64,000 nt of DNA, taken from positions 438,642,687 through 438,706,686 of the forward strand of contig JAUMIR010000001.1 in NCBI GenBank assembly GCA_030847615.1, written 5' to 3'. Below the pieces are notes generated by a model. The model did no database searches. It was given only the letters and a program-made list of their open reading frames with translations, and was not told the DNA's origin. The position numbers and the translations under genes are program-made. Within the stretch, counting starts at the first letter, position 1. Each line of letters starts with the position of its first letter. Positions 1 to 11,090 of this stretch are shown here, in pieces. The DNA comes from Gambelia wislizenii (taxonomy: Eukaryota > Chordata > Lepidosauria > Squamata > Crotaphytidae).

Positions 1-2140
1 ATCTACATGGTGGGTTGTGCTCGGATGGTGTACAATTTTGGGGGGCGGGGAAGAGTGAGAGAGAGAAGGGTGGGGGAATGTGAGTGGGGAGAGTGCACAT
101 GTGGGTAGGTGGCTAAACCCTGGGTGGAGTTCCAGGCCAGGAAAACCAGATCAAGGCAGAGGAAAAGTCTGTGGGCCACCCCATCCCTCACCTGCCCCAA
201 CTCCCCTTGGAACCAAAGAACAAGAGGGAAGGGAAAGCTGGAAACTTTTTCAAAGGTTACACCTTCCAAGCACAGCGTGGATGCCAAACAATGAAAAAGG
301 GTGGAGATAATGTTTTGGAGGAGGTGGTGGGCAGTCAGTGTGTACGACAACACATTAGCTCAACAGACACTTTAATCTTGCAATAATGCTGAAGGTAAGG
401 TAAAAAAGCTATTGCATTTTTACAGATAACACAGTTGTCATAGGATAGGATCCTTGAGCAATATGCCTCTTAGTTTTACTCAATTTGGACTCAATATACA
501 AAGAGATCTTCAATCCCCTTTCCAAATATATATTGGAGAAAGGAACTATGTTGCATCAATGTGTGCCACTAAAGGAACATCATCTCCACCTAAGCCACTT
601 CCACCAAAATGTACTGTTAGTTGCAGACAGTAATAAACAACTGTTGCAGTGTGTAGCTGCTTTTAATCAAAGAAAAAGTCCAGTCATAGCTCTCCTTCAC
701 CATATTGAGTTTAGCCCATAGATATAATGAAGGGGATAGCAAACAATAGAGATGAACAACTTCCCTGTATTCGATTGAGTTTAGTAGGATTTTTGTGTAT
801 TGGATTCTGAACCAGATTTTGTTGCTTTGGAACCAACTAGAGGTTCAGTACTGAAGAAGCAAGCACTTGTTCAAAATCAAATCTGTTTGATATTAAGCAA
901 TAGCTTCCAAGCACTGATTGTAATATATATATATGGGAGATAAGAAGGCTTTAAATATGGCATATCTTACAGTTTTGCCCTTTGGTGTTAATGCCAACTT
1001 CAAACACATAGTAACTCTTCATAAAACAATGCTTTTCATCATGTGTTTACTACAGGATTATTTATCATGTAATTTCTAGCTAGCCATTAAAAGGCAGTAT
1101 ATTTCCAAACATTTACAGATTTGTAATTTTCCCCCAGAAAGCTGAAGCATGATAAAATAAGACAGATAATGATAAATAAGCATATGAGTAAGCCTAGCTG
1201 GAAGGAGCAAAGTATACTATTAATGTCCCTCCTGTGAAGTTAAATCCTATTTCTTTTAGCTGTTTCTTCATTAGTTAATGAGGTCTTACAAAAATGGCTT
1301 TTTAAAATGGTGTTTTCACTTCCTTGCCTGTAGAAAAATTTTAAAATATTAATAAAAAAAACACACTGTCATTGGTAGGTGCAGTATAAATTTAGGCAAT
1401 ACATTACCTTAGGTGTATGTGTGGGAGAGGCAGGCAGGCCATAAAACCACAAATAAAATGGGCAAAACATTCAGAGAGTCAACTCTGGATTTTTTTTAAA
1501 ATGGGGAAGTTAGGTACCCTTTAAGAAAAAAATAAAGAACAATAATAGTTTCAAACTGATTGTCATAGCTGGAATGGAATGTGACTCCCTGGGTAACTGA
1601 CTGGTTAAAAACTTGCCAGTGGAAAAATTGAACTTTCCAGTTTCTAATCAACATGAGAAGCTTGTACAGATTATTTGGAACTAACTTCTCTTGGTTTTTG
1701 CTCTGCTTCAGTAATAATTATCAGTGGGCAAATTGTTAATAGCCTCAAAATACTGCTACTCTAGTAGGTATTGACTCTGTTGTGTTATTATCTCATTTTA
1801 AAGAGCCTTTAAGATGGATCATAAAGATTAAACTTTCACTCTCTATAACATGTGAACCCAGTGTGTTCCATTCAATTCAAAGATGTTCTCTAAGGATAGA
1901 AGATGTATTTAAATACGGGTGATTGCCTATCTTTCTTATGCCTATATGCATATAGGACTTGACACTTTATAGTTAGCAGATTAAGACCTTCTATTCCCAA
2001 ATAATTTTCCCTTGTCCTCAACAAATCTCAGGGAACAGCTAGAAATTATGGCCTTACTTTCCTCTGTTGCTTCAAATCAATTTACCCTCCTACCAGTACT
2101 ACTGTATAAATCATAAATTTAAAAGGGGTTGCCAACAATA
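1..2140. other. Intronic or upstream stretch without recognisable gene
   Basis: I see no exon, RNA gene or classifiable transposon here. The sequence is AT-rich and its ORFs are short, with no family resemblance. It most likely belongs to the NPAS3 intron upstream of the exon at 7540, because that exon begins with a splice acceptor and no earlier NPAS3 exon is visible. Confidence 0.5.
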
Positions 2141-2800
2141 ACTGAGGCTCAGATTCAGTCCAAACAAGATAGATCTACTGTTGATATATGGCTTGTCAAC
2201 CTAGGTGAGCCACCCAGAGAAGATGTTCTGTAAGGAATTTCATTCTCCCTTATGGAACTGGTCCACAATTTGAGGGTGCTCATTGACGAACCATTGTCCT
2301 TAACTAGCTCAAGTGGCTTCTGTTCTCTGAAGGATGCTTTATATATTTTAGCTGATATACCATCTGCAGCTATACCTCCATAATGATACCTGGGCTACAA
2401 TTAACCATGGTCTGGTAAACTCCCATTTAGTTTCTTATAATTGGCTGGTGCATAATGCTTTCTTTGAAAATTGTCTATAAAATGTAGTAGGTACAAAACA
2501 GGGCACCAAGATTATTAAGTAGGTTTTGATGATATTACGCTAGTGCTTTTTCAGCTGCACTGGCTCCCAAGCCATTTTTGGGCCCAATTCAGAGTTCTAG
2601 TGTTTAAATCCCTAAAGTTGTTAATGCTTGGAAACAGGTTTCCTGAAACTTTGTTTTCTCCCAAATACCCCAATGTATATCTTCACAAATCTGCTCCTAG
2701 TGCTCCTGCCAAGCCAAGTTAGGTGGATGTCAGCCAGTGAAAAGGCACTCATGCTGATGGTATCAAACCTGTGAAATAGTTTCCCCAGGGCTTGTCTACA
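2141..2800 (+). mobile_element. Degenerate L2-like LINE fragment
   Basis: A broken + strand reading shows the C-terminal reverse-transcriptase landmarks of the L2-like LINEs common in reptiles: VHNLRVLIDEPLSL near 2265-2310, and later FQLHWLPS near 2550-2575 followed by a phrase resembling FRVLVFKSLKLL. There are many stops and frameshifts, so this is an old dead copy. It resembles the minus-strand copy at 26386-27020. The clade name is from memory of the motif order. Confidence 0.6.
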
Positions 2801-4069
2801 TGTGAGGCAAATACTCCAAGTGGAGTTTTGGCCTCAAGCCATCCCCCCCACCAAAGGCCTGCACATTATTATACTCCACAGGGATATTTCTTCCCTGTCC
2901 CTATGGAGTTTTGTCCACCATCGCTACTACCACCGCTGTGACCAATTTTAATGCTCTGGAGCCATTCCCAGCAGAAGGAAGAGGGTTTGTCCCTTCCCCT
3001 GGCTCAGCAGCACTGCCTCTGCCCATTCTTCCACTCGCCCCTCACTTCCTTGAAGTGCTTCCGTTGCTTTCTTCAAGCACCTCTTCCTGCAACATACAAG
3101 CAGGAGAGTGGGCAGAGGCAGCGCTGCTGAGCCAGGGGAAAGGAGAAGACCTTTCCCTCCAGCCGGGAACTGCCTCTGGAGCTTTAATAATTGGGTGCAG
3201 TGGCAGTATCAATTACACAAGCTTTCTGTTCATCTAAGGCAGGCATGTGCAATTTTCAAAAGCTAGTGGGGACTGTATCACACACCCCTGGAAGACTGTA
3301 TCCTCCCATTTTTAACCCAACTTTCTCCATACATTTTTCCGGATGGAGGAGGGGAGGGACTTGAAATGGCAAATAATGTCTCCAATGCCTCTGGACAGTT
3401 CAACTGAACCACTGTACTTCAGTTTAAACAGATTTAGCCTTTTCCTTAAGTGCAGAAATGACAGAACAGTGACTTCTTGAAAGAAGGACTCCTGTGGGGC
3501 TAAAACAGGCCCAGAGTAGAAAGGGAGAAAAATGACCCATTTTTGACAAGGGGAGGAGAGAAAGCTATGCGGGCAACATTTTGACTATCCGTGATTGCAA
3601 GTGTAGTGCTGGTCAATATTTTGCAAGCCCAATGTTGGTAAATAGTAGCATCATAGGCCCTCACAGATTATTCAACACAATATGAAATTCAGATTGCCAT
3701 AGGCAGTAACAAAATGAATGCTACATCCCAGAGAATGCAAGCAGGAGATACTGGAGAGGATCAAAAAGTAGGCACATATATACATTGTATTCTTAGATAA
3801 TTCATATAATCTAGAAAACATTCTCAAAGAAGTCACTGGCCAGAATCCTGTTGCTGCTGTAAATCCTGGGGCTGCTGTTGTGGGGTGAGGAGGAAGAGTA
3901 AGGGGGGCTTCTGGATAGCAGGGCCACGTTTCTGTTCCCCTGCAGTTTGCACCCAAGAGAGACAGAGGAATGTCATCTTTCTTCTGTCTGTCTCTGGGCT
4001 CATCTGCACTGGCTGCTTAATCCAGGGCTGGCCCTGGATCAACCACAATGATGGCCACACACACTGGGG
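2801..4069. other. Non-coding stretch, mostly unclassified
   Basis: No gene is seen. A GC-rich block at 2900-3230 gives a 108-codon + ORF that resembles no protein I know. A GGGCTTGTCTACA motif at about 2789, just before this stretch, resembles the left ends of the repeats at 22475 and 36944. Near 4020-4040 there is a short perfect inverted repeat (ATCCAGGGC/GCCCTGGAT). The rest is unassigned intron. Confidence 0.4.
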
Positions 4070-4527
4070 TGAATTGAAATTGTCCAGGTGTTTGTGGATT
4101 TCAATAGCTTTCCTATGCATTCTGACCTGATAGTTCTTAGACTGGCCCAGAACGTTGGTGTTTTCAAATGGCATTTTGTGCCCAGGTTGGTTTATAACGT
4201 GTTCTGCTACTGCTGATTTTTCTGGTTGGCCCAGTCTGCAGTGTCTCTCATGTTCCTTGATTCATGTTTCCACAGTGCGTTTTGTGGTCCCCATGTAGAC
4301 TTGTCCGCAGCTGCATGGTATGCGGTAAACTCCTGCAGCTGTGAGAGAGTCTATTTTAGCCTTTGCTGAGTGCAGCATTTCTTGGATTTTCTTGTTTGGT
4401 CTGTAGATCATTTGGAAGTTGTGTTTCCGCATCAGTTTCCCTATTCTGTCTGTGACTCCTTTGATGTATGGTAAAAATACCTTCCCTTTCAGTGGTTGTT
4501 TTCCTTCACTCCTGTGGTTTTACCAAT
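4070..4527 (-). mobile_element. Penelope-like element: RT end and GIY-YIG endonuclease (inverted part)
   Basis: The minus strand reads the end of a Penelope-like reverse transcriptase (VFLPYIKGVTDRIGKLMRKH), then a GIY-YIG endonuclease beginning VYRIPCSCGQVYMGTTKR and continuing to KAIEIHKHLDNFN. Penelope-like elements join an RT to a GIY-YIG nuclease in this order, so the family call is strong. The codon for the conserved endonuclease arginine (before IKEHERHC) is TGA, as expected from CpG decay of CGA. The piece lies head to head with the + strand element tail at 4516-4912. Confidence 0.85.
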
Positions 4528-4912
4528 TTCAACAGGAAAAAGGAAACCTGAAAAGTAAACAAAGTTTGGTTACCAGTCCTGAAAAACACCAAAATAAAAA
4601 CTCAACACATGCAAATGAACTTCACTAAGGGACAGGGGGCTTCCCAGCAGACAATGGACCATGAGCTAAATAGACATTAATCCCCCTCACATATCCTCCC
4701 ACCATAAGAACTAAACATCCAACAACTGAATACACAAATTTACATTCTAATCCTCTTCAACAGGGACTCACATTACTGTATATAAACCTCACACACCTAC
4801 ACGCCACCATTCTCTGAAGATACCAGCGACAGATGCAGGTGAAACATCAGAAATAAACTATTCTAGAACATGGCCTCACAACCTGGGAAAAAACCCACAA
4901 AAATATTTTTCT
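4516..4912 (+). mobile_element. Penelope-like element: C-terminus and 3' tail (direct part)
   Basis: On the + strand the reading resumes at NFNRKKE, then KVWLPVLKNTK and MDHELNRH, the usual end of reptile Penelope-like ORFs. A 3' region with the element's conserved end follows. NFN is also where the inverted piece at 4070 stops. The two pieces are therefore adjacent parts of one element, the upstream part inverted, as twin-primed target-primed reverse transcription produces. Confidence 0.75.
4810..4852 (+). ncRNA. Hammerhead-ribozyme-like core in the Penelope-like tail
   Basis: CTGAAGA at 4814-4820 matches the CUGANGA core. ACC/GGT at 4822-4824 and 4838-4840 can form helix II, although the unpaired T at 4821 leaves it imperfect. 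GAAA at 4841-4844 matches the second core strand. TC at 4847-4848 fits the cleavage site. TTCT at 4810-4813 pairs with AGAA at 4849-4852 as helix I. Helix III is minimal, and its outer base looks mutated (ACAT where a self-complementary ACGT would be expected). Hammerheads are known in Penelope-like elements. Activity of this old copy is doubtful. Confidence 0.5.
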
Positions 4913-5233
4913 TTTATGTTTTTGTATATATTATTATTAAACACACAAATTTTACATATATAAAAAACCATACAAAAAAACAACAACCAAGACTGTACAG
5001 CTAACAAAACCTACCCGCTGCATTACATACCCCCTTAACTGAAGATTAATACTGGAGAAAACACTGCTTGTACTTCTTATAAATGCTATCCCTTCAATCC
5101 TTCTACTAAATAAATGCAGCTATTTCAAAAATGCCAATATCATTACATTTCCCCTGTGGTTATTTCAAAAAGTTTATAAACACATCCCAATCCCTCTTAA
5201 AGTTTACCAAAGGTTTTTCCTTAATCAACTTTA

Positions 5234-5540
5234 TCATAGAATCATAGAGTTGGAAGAGACCTCAAGGGCCATCCAATCCAACCCCCTGCCATGCAGGAAT
5301 AAACAATCAAAGCATTCCCGACAGATGGCCATCCAGCCTCTGTTTAAAATCCTCCAAGGAAGGAGACTCCACCACACTACGAGGCAGTGCATTCCACTGC
5401 TGAACAGCTCTTACTGTCAGAAAGTTCTTCCTAATGTTTAGGTGGAATCTCTTTTCCTTTTTGAACCCATTTGAACCCATTGCTCCATGCCCTAGTCTCT
5501 GGAGCAGCAGAAAACAAACTTGCTCCATCCTCAGTATGAT
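5234..5540 (-). mobile_element. CR1 LINE, 3' end
   Basis: The left edge carries the inverted CR1 3' terminus (ATAGAATCATAGAGTTGGA). The minus strand reads the conserved CR1 C-terminus QQWNALPRSVVESPSLEDF and LDGHLSGML. It is severely 5' truncated, as most CR1 copies are, and is one of five CR1 pieces in the window. Confidence 0.9.
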
Positions 5541-6507
5541 AAACAAATTATTAATTTGTCCATTTCAGCAAATTCTTGCATATTCAGTACCTGGGGTCAA
5601 AATGAGGGGGTTGCCTCCCAAATAAGAATTCTGCCCCCCTTCAGTCCCCAAATTTTTAGCTTTGCAGAGATTGAGATAGTGAAAATCACACTACAGTATA
5701 ACTCATCTATTTGCTGTGTTCGTTTTCCCTCAATAACTTTGCCTGTCCCTTTTCTTTGGATGCCTAAACTCTATTTTTTAATGCTCAAATTAAGTTTAAA
5801 GTTATTGCATTGCTAAAAATATGAGGACTAACAGAAAATTTTGTTGCAGGGGCAGAATTCTTGGCAAGGGAAGCATTGCCTTCATTTCACCCCACCCTGT
5901 AGTTACTTCTCTGTCAGCAAACAGTGTGTACAGAACTTTTTGGCAGTATTTGAACCTGGCAGCACCATGGCATTCTCTCACTGTGTGATCTCCACATCTA
6001 AATGTTTTCTATTGAATAGCCATATTCTGTTTTTTGTTTTTTTTTTAATTATTTATTTCTTATTTGCTTAATATCCTGTCTTTCTTCTGGCATGGGACCC
6101 AACACAGCATGGGTACACGCATGTTTAATAAATAAATAAATATAAAATACAAGTGCTAGATGTGCCCCCACCCTACCCACCTCCCAAAAAGACTAGAAAA
6201 AAACTGAGATATGGAGGGGGACTGAGAATATATGAGCAGTCTATTAGCTGCTCTCTATGTTTAACTGAAATTTATGTCTAGTATTCCATCTCTACCAATG
6301 GGACAAAATTATAAATTTACCAAAGAAATTGCTATACCAGCAAGGTATACTTGTTTGTCATCCAAAATCACAGTATTCTGCTGCTGATTTGTGTATACTG
6401 TATTGTATTCACAGTGCATAAAGATATTGAAAAAGACAGACATCATTTCCCTGTTATAAACTGCTGGCAGTTTATTTCAGTATTGTCCTGGAAACATTTC
6501 AGAACTT
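5541..6507. other. Non-coding stretch containing an unnamed repeat copy
   Basis: The segment at about 5636-5900 shares blocks in the same order with 57605-57885: a CCCCAAATTT..TAGC..TTGCAGAGA block, then a TTTCTTTGG.TGCCTA block. The two therefore look like copies of one dispersed repeat that I cannot name. Near 6060-6150 a TTATTTGCTTAATATCCTG block and a run of AATAAATAAATA resemble LINE 3' ends. No gene is seen. Confidence 0.45.
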
Positions 6508-6845
6508 CTTTTTATTTTTTATTTATTTAGTTATTTATACCCCGCTCTTCAGCCACAAGGCTATCAGAGCGGCTTACAAATTGTTGCTTCTCTTCACAAA
6601 TGAAGATTCAGGAAGGACACATCCCGCGCTTTTCTGCAAGCACGCTGATGACTAAAAAGGCCAATCTACACTGTATTAAACAGTTTCCAGTGTGTGTTAG
6701 CTAATTGCCCCCACAAGCTGGGTACTCATTTTACCGGCCTACGAAAGGATGGAAGGCTGAGTGAACCTTGGAGCCCTCTGGAATTGAACTTGCAACATGG
6801 TGACTTGCAGTACTGGCATTTAACCACTGCGCCACCAGGGCTCCT
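6508..6845 (-). mobile_element. tRNA-derived SINE, minus strand
   Basis: Read on the minus strand, the head has pol III box A-like TGGCGCAGTGGTTAAATG and box B-like GTTCAATTCC, followed by a body and a tail ending in GTAAGCCGCTCTGATAGCC and GGGGTATAAATA plus an AAATAAAT run. The same family is at 45410-45715 and 53745-53972. A block of about 57 bp at 6591-6650, absent from the other two copies, recurs at 19930-19987. Confidence 0.8.
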
Positions 6846-7066
6846 GTGATACATGTTGTATAATTTAATCCTCAAATATTCTATAATTAGTACTTCAATT
6901 CTTCTAACATTAGTTGCAGATCCTTTTCTTACAACCATTTGTGTTCCAATATGTTCTTTTAAAAATAATAAAAATAAAGAGATCATTAGCCTGAGGGACT
7001 TCTGCATTTTAGATAGGATAAATGTGAAGCATTTTGGATATTATGTGCTTCGCCTCTTCCTTCCTT

Positions 7067-7349
7067 GGAGATTATCAGATGCTTGAAAAAGGGAGCTCAT
7101 GAGAACAACGTCACTGTACTGGGAATGAGTACCGTTATCGCACATGTTGTCATCCTAGTGTGCTTACTCTATCGTCCCTCCGTGCTGAGGCAATGAAAAG
7201 TGGCACCTTTTTCATCACGTCAGCATGGAGGGAGGACAGAGCAAGCACACGAGGAGGATGACACCATGTGATACCGGGACCTGTTCCTGGTACAGTGACA
7301 ACGTTCTCATGAGCTCCTTTTGGTTTTTTTCAAGCATCTGATAATCTCC
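7067..7349. mobile_element. Palindromic Harbinger-like MITE
   Basis: Termini GGAGATTATCAGATGCTT and its complement bound 283 bp. Subterminal blocks GAGCTCATGAGAACAACGT (left) and ACGTTCTCATGAGCTC (right) form a long inverted repeat. The next-flank triplets are CTT and CTA, so the target duplication is unclear here. It is the same subfamily as 32000-32255, which has a clean TAA duplication. It carries no coding capacity. Confidence 0.75.
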
Positions 7350-7539
7350 CTAGCATAACAACATTCAGGACATGTTGACTGCAAATATTAATAAGCCTAG
7401 GACTAATACTGGCAGTGGCTATATACAGTTCTGGCAGAGTTAAACATGCTTTACAATAATAATGCTGTCCTTTAAAAGGATTGTGTTCACATTTGCTTCA
7501 TGAATTTACTGACATTTCCTTTCTCTGTTTGTTTTGCAG

Positions 7540-7733
7540 GTGATTCATATAACAGGAAGGTTACGCCTGCGTGTGTCGCTATCCCATGGGCGGACAGTCC
7601 CCAGCCAGATCATGGGGCTTGTTGTGGTTGCTCATGCCTTGCCTCCTCCTACGATCAATGAAGTCAGAATCGACTGCCACATGTTTGTAACTCGAGTAAA
7701 CATGGACCTCAATATCATTTACTGTGAAAACAG
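7540..7733 (+). CDS. NPAS3: NPAS3 exon: linker between PAS-A and PAS-B
   Basis: This exon encodes 64 complete residues plus two bases of NPAS3, a bHLH-PAS transcription factor that pairs with ARNT-type partners and acts in the nucleus in developing brain. The reading starts [20 protein letters not shown] and ends [10 protein letters not shown], the stretch between the PAS-A and PAS-B folds and the first strand of PAS-B. Evidence for the limits: a pyrimidine-rich tract and TTTTGCAG before 7540, and AACAG/GTACAA at 7733. It begins in phase 0 and ends after two bases of an arginine codon, which the exon at 19652 completes as AGG. The bHLH and PAS-A exons must lie before position 1. Identity is from memory of the strongly conserved vertebrate protein; I am very sure of it. 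Confidence 0.96.
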
Positions 7734-8074
7734 GTACAACATTTTTACTTTTTTTTACTTTTTTTCCAGTGTTGCACCATACCTTTTGGAACAATGCATT
7801 GGTTTCCTATGAAGATAGGGATTCCAGCTATACAACCATGTGTTTTCTTTCAGTCAGACCTACAGGGCTGCACACAAGAAGCGAGAACTCATTTGGAAAT
7901 TTGGGCTATTGAGCTAGAGACTAATTGGCTGAAGGCTGCCAAGAGAGTTAAGTAGTAAAGAAAAACATGGAATTTAAATGTTGCTTTTCTGACTGCAAAA
8001 CTGCCATGGTAACCTCTGGATCAACAGTTTCTACAATGGGAGACTGAAACTCATGAGAGTATATCATTGAGTGT

Positions 8075-8385
8075 ATGAGAAAAACCCTACACATTTGTGG
8101 GTTAAGCATTCAGAGAGTTGATTATTCATGGATTACTAAATCTATTATCTCTAGGCATTTTTCTTCAGCCGCCCCTAGACTGTGGAATGGCCTGCCAGAA
8201 GAGAGACAACAACTGAATACACTGTCTGAATTCAAAACAGCATTAGACCAATCGCTTCAGGCAGGCCTATCCAGATTATTTTAAATCGTGTATTGATTAA
8301 AATGTCTTGGTTTTATGTTTTAACTGATATTTTAACTTATTGTTGTTACTGCTGCTGTTGTTATTATTATTATTATGACTGTTTC
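8075..8385 (+). mobile_element. L2/CR1-group LINE 3' fragment
   Basis: The + strand reads FSSAAPRLWNGLPEE and then LSEFKTALDQSL before a stop at 8284, the usual C-terminus of L2-like LINE ORFs (AAPRLWN-LPEE motif). An AT-rich 3' region with TTATTATTATTATTA microsatellite follows. It is strongly 5' truncated. Confidence 0.7.
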
Positions 8386-8394
8386 TAGGTCCTT

Positions 8395-8690
8395 CAGCAT
8401 GATTCTTTGGTATGCTTCTGCCAGAGGTTTACCATAGAGTCACACTGGAGAACATAGAGATTCTTAGAGAGAACATTTCTCTAGGCATTTGTAGGTCTTC
8501 CACTGGAAGTTGAACATTGAATCACACTGGAGGACCTATAAATGCCTAGACAAGGGTTCTCTCTAGGAAGCTCTGGGTCCCCCAGCCCAACTCTTTGGTC
8601 AACTTCCAGCAGAAGCATACCACTGAATCATGCCGGAGGACCAACAAATGCCTAGAGAAGTGTTCTCTGAGATTAATAATAATAACAGTG
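8395..8690. repeat. Cluster of direct and inverted 40-60 bp blocks
   Basis: A block containing AAATGCCTAGA and GGAGGACC occurs directly at about 8525-8552 and 8634-8661, and inverted at about 8486-8507 (TCTCTAGGCATTTGTAGG). The flanking pieces GTATGCTTCTGCCAG (8410) and CAGCAGAAGCATAC (8606) are also inverted to each other. It looks like the remains of a palindromic DNA element; I cannot name the family. Confidence 0.55.
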
Positions 8691-8907
8691 GGCTTACATT
8701 TGTGATTTTCCCATTTTTGCAGGGGTCTTCTGCCGCTAACCCTCACAAAGGCTGAGGGCTGACTGTAATAGAAACCACCCTTTCACACAAAGATAGATTA
8801 GAGAGAGAGAGAGAGAAAGAGATGATAGATTCCCAAGGATATTTTCTAAGGCTCTGTGAGTTATTCAGGACTTCCTTGATTTTCTCTCAAAGCTTATCCA
8901 GCATTAT

Positions 8908-9297
8908 GTCATAGAATTGCAGAGTTGGAAGAGACCACGAGGGCCACCCAGTCCAACCCCCTGCCACGCATGAAATCTTGATCAAAGCATCCCCGACAGA
9001 TGGCAATCCAGCCTCTGTTTAAAGACCTCCAAGGAAGGAGACCCCACCACGCTCTGAGGGAGTGCGTTCCACTGCCGAACAGCTCTTACTGTCAAAAAGC
9101 TCCTCCTAATGTTGAGGTGGAAGATTAGAATCTCTGTTCCTGGAGCTTGCATCCATTGTTACGTGTTCTAATCTCTGGAGCAGCAGAAAACAGGCTTGCT
9201 CCATCCTTAACGTGACAACCCTTCAAATACTTAAACAGGGCTATCATATCGCTTCTTAACTGTCTTTTTTCCAGGCTAAACATACCCAGCTCCCTTT
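8908..9297 (-). mobile_element. CR1 LINE, 3' end
   Basis: It starts with the inverted CR1 terminus (CATAGAATTGCAGAGTTGGA) and then carries the usual minus-strand blocks for the LDGHLSGM and WNALP regions in DNA form, reaching as far as AAACATACCCAGCTCCCTT. It is longer than the copy at 5234 and free of an intact ORF. CR1 in + orientation appears at 23038 and 37411. Confidence 0.88.
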
Positions 9298-10269
9298 ATT
9301 TTATCCCTTTATTTATGTTATCCCTTTATTTTTAGGTGTAACCCCCTCTTGCAAAGTTTATGGTCCTACGACATTTATTTGCAGTGAATATTGATTCAAG
9401 ATTGTTTGTCTAGTGGCAAAATGATACTTGGATATGATCCAACATACATCTTTTAAGCTAGCCTTAATCCATTACAAAGCATTAAATGAACAGCTCTGAG
9501 TCCCAGTATTGAGGAAAAGGCAGGATTTAAATGAATAAATTACGATGATTGGTGGTGGTTGTGGTGGTGGTGGTTTTGCAGTTCTAAAATTGGGGGTTTA
9601 CGGTGGTTAGGAGGGCCAATGGGAGCAAAGGCCAAATAGGACCTCCCACAGGCAGCATGTAGGCCTCACAAATCCCACCCCTATATTCAAAGATTGCTTA
9701 CAGGAGGCAACGTTATGTAGAGCAAAATAATTTTAACCCCACAACCAAAGATATCTCCAAGTATAGCACTTTGCTTACTTTCTCTCATATAACTGAAGAA
9801 CTACTACACTAGGGATGTAAAGAATACTCGCAAATTTTCTCATCCTTGACAATAAAGTGATAAAGTGTTTCTCAACACTTTGAGACACCCTTCTAAGAAG
9901 GTTACTGACACTGAGTTTTTGTTGTTGCTTTGTTGTTCTGGGGACTTTTTTAAAAAGAAGAATAATGGGTTTTGCACAGAAAGGTTTGTATTTTACACTG
10001 AATATAGCTTGCGCAATATTTTGTGCAAAGCCCAAGTTGTTTGTACAAACACATTTTTTCAGTCCCAAGATATTGGGGGTGGGGGAATGTGACGCCAGGT
10101 GCCTACCTAGTGGCATGGGGCCTTTCCTATCCCACTGCTGCCACCACTTTGTGAAGAATGGGGGATTTCCATCTCCCGCCCTGTCACCACTTTGTGACGC
10201 ACAACCTCAACGTCACAGCCAAACTACATCTCCTGGTGGTATAGCACAAGCACTCAGGTGTGGCTATGT
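9298..10269. other. Non-coding stretch
   Basis: No gene is seen. A purine/pyrimidine-skewed GGTGGT run lies at 9548-9575. A 113-codon minus ORF at 9775-10116 resembles nothing known and has no conserved look. The part after 10090 may belong to the LTR-bearing element at 10270-10620, whose internal side should lie there. Confidence 0.4.
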
Positions 10270-10620
10270 ATTCCTGGCTGTGTCTCCTTCCCTGAGAATC
10301 ACTCACGCCAGATTGTATGTCTTTCATTAACAAAAGAACGTTTATTGTCAAACAGAAGAAACATGTAACTTTATATAATGAAGTTATTGGGCCTGCACAA
10401 ACATTCACTCTTTATCTAAGCCTCTATCTTTGATATTACTCAAAGCCTCATTTCAACTTTCCAAACTGGAAACTGTAACTTAAACTGAAACTTAAACTTG
10501 AACACTTTCCTCACTCACGTCCCCTTAATCTCCTCCAGAAGCCCCTCCTCCTTCCACCTCCTCACAGAGGATTGGCTCCTGGAGTACCAGGTCCTCATTG
10601 GCTCCCTGGCTGTCCATCAC
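10270..10620 (-). mobile_element. Putative retrotransposon LTR
   Basis: On the minus strand the sequence opens TGTGATGGACAGCC and contains a TATA-like TTATATAA at about 10372-10379 and AATAAA at 10341-10346 about 30 bp downstream, followed by a GT-containing region. That layout (TG start, TATA box, poly(A) signal) suits an LTR. I did not find a second copy or a primer binding site in the window, so it could be a solo LTR. The family is unknown. Confidence 0.4.
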
Positions 10621-11090
10621 AGGGAATAATTGACAAATGCACAAAAACTCTTGTGATCTTACCCAGTGGGGAGGAAACCCCATGATTCACATCCTTCCAT
10701 TGTGAGAACTGGCCATTTGTTCCTACTCTCTGCTTCCTTTTCTTTAACCAGTTTTCAGTCCATAAAGAGACCTTTTCTTATCCCATGCCTGCTGCCTTGG
10801 GTGAGGAAGCATTGGTGTGGGACTGGGACTTTTATCAAATCTCCTTTGGAAGTCCAGTTAGACAATGTCTACTGGATCACTCCTCTCCACATGTGTACCA
10901 ACACTCACAAAGAACTGTAGAGGATTAAAAAGACAGGACTCACCTTTGCAGAATCCCTATTGATACTTTTCCCACAGGGCTTGCCCTTCCATATGTCTGA
11001 CTATTTTGTCTGTAATGACACTTTCCACCAATTGACCTGGAACAGGTAGAATTATCATACATAATCCTGTCTCTTGTTTTTGTTGTGTTC
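10621..11090. other. Non-coding stretch
   Basis: I see nothing recognisable. An 84-codon + ORF at 10666-10920 shows no family resemblance. Confidence 0.4.

Noticed and set aside
2911..3237. 108-codon + ORF in a GC-rich block
   Set aside because: No splice context, no resemblance to known proteins, and Ser/Pro/Leu-rich as expected from local composition.
9775..10116. 113-codon minus ORF
   Set aside because: No family resemblance or conserved motif; it overlaps an opposite-strand ORF of equal quality.
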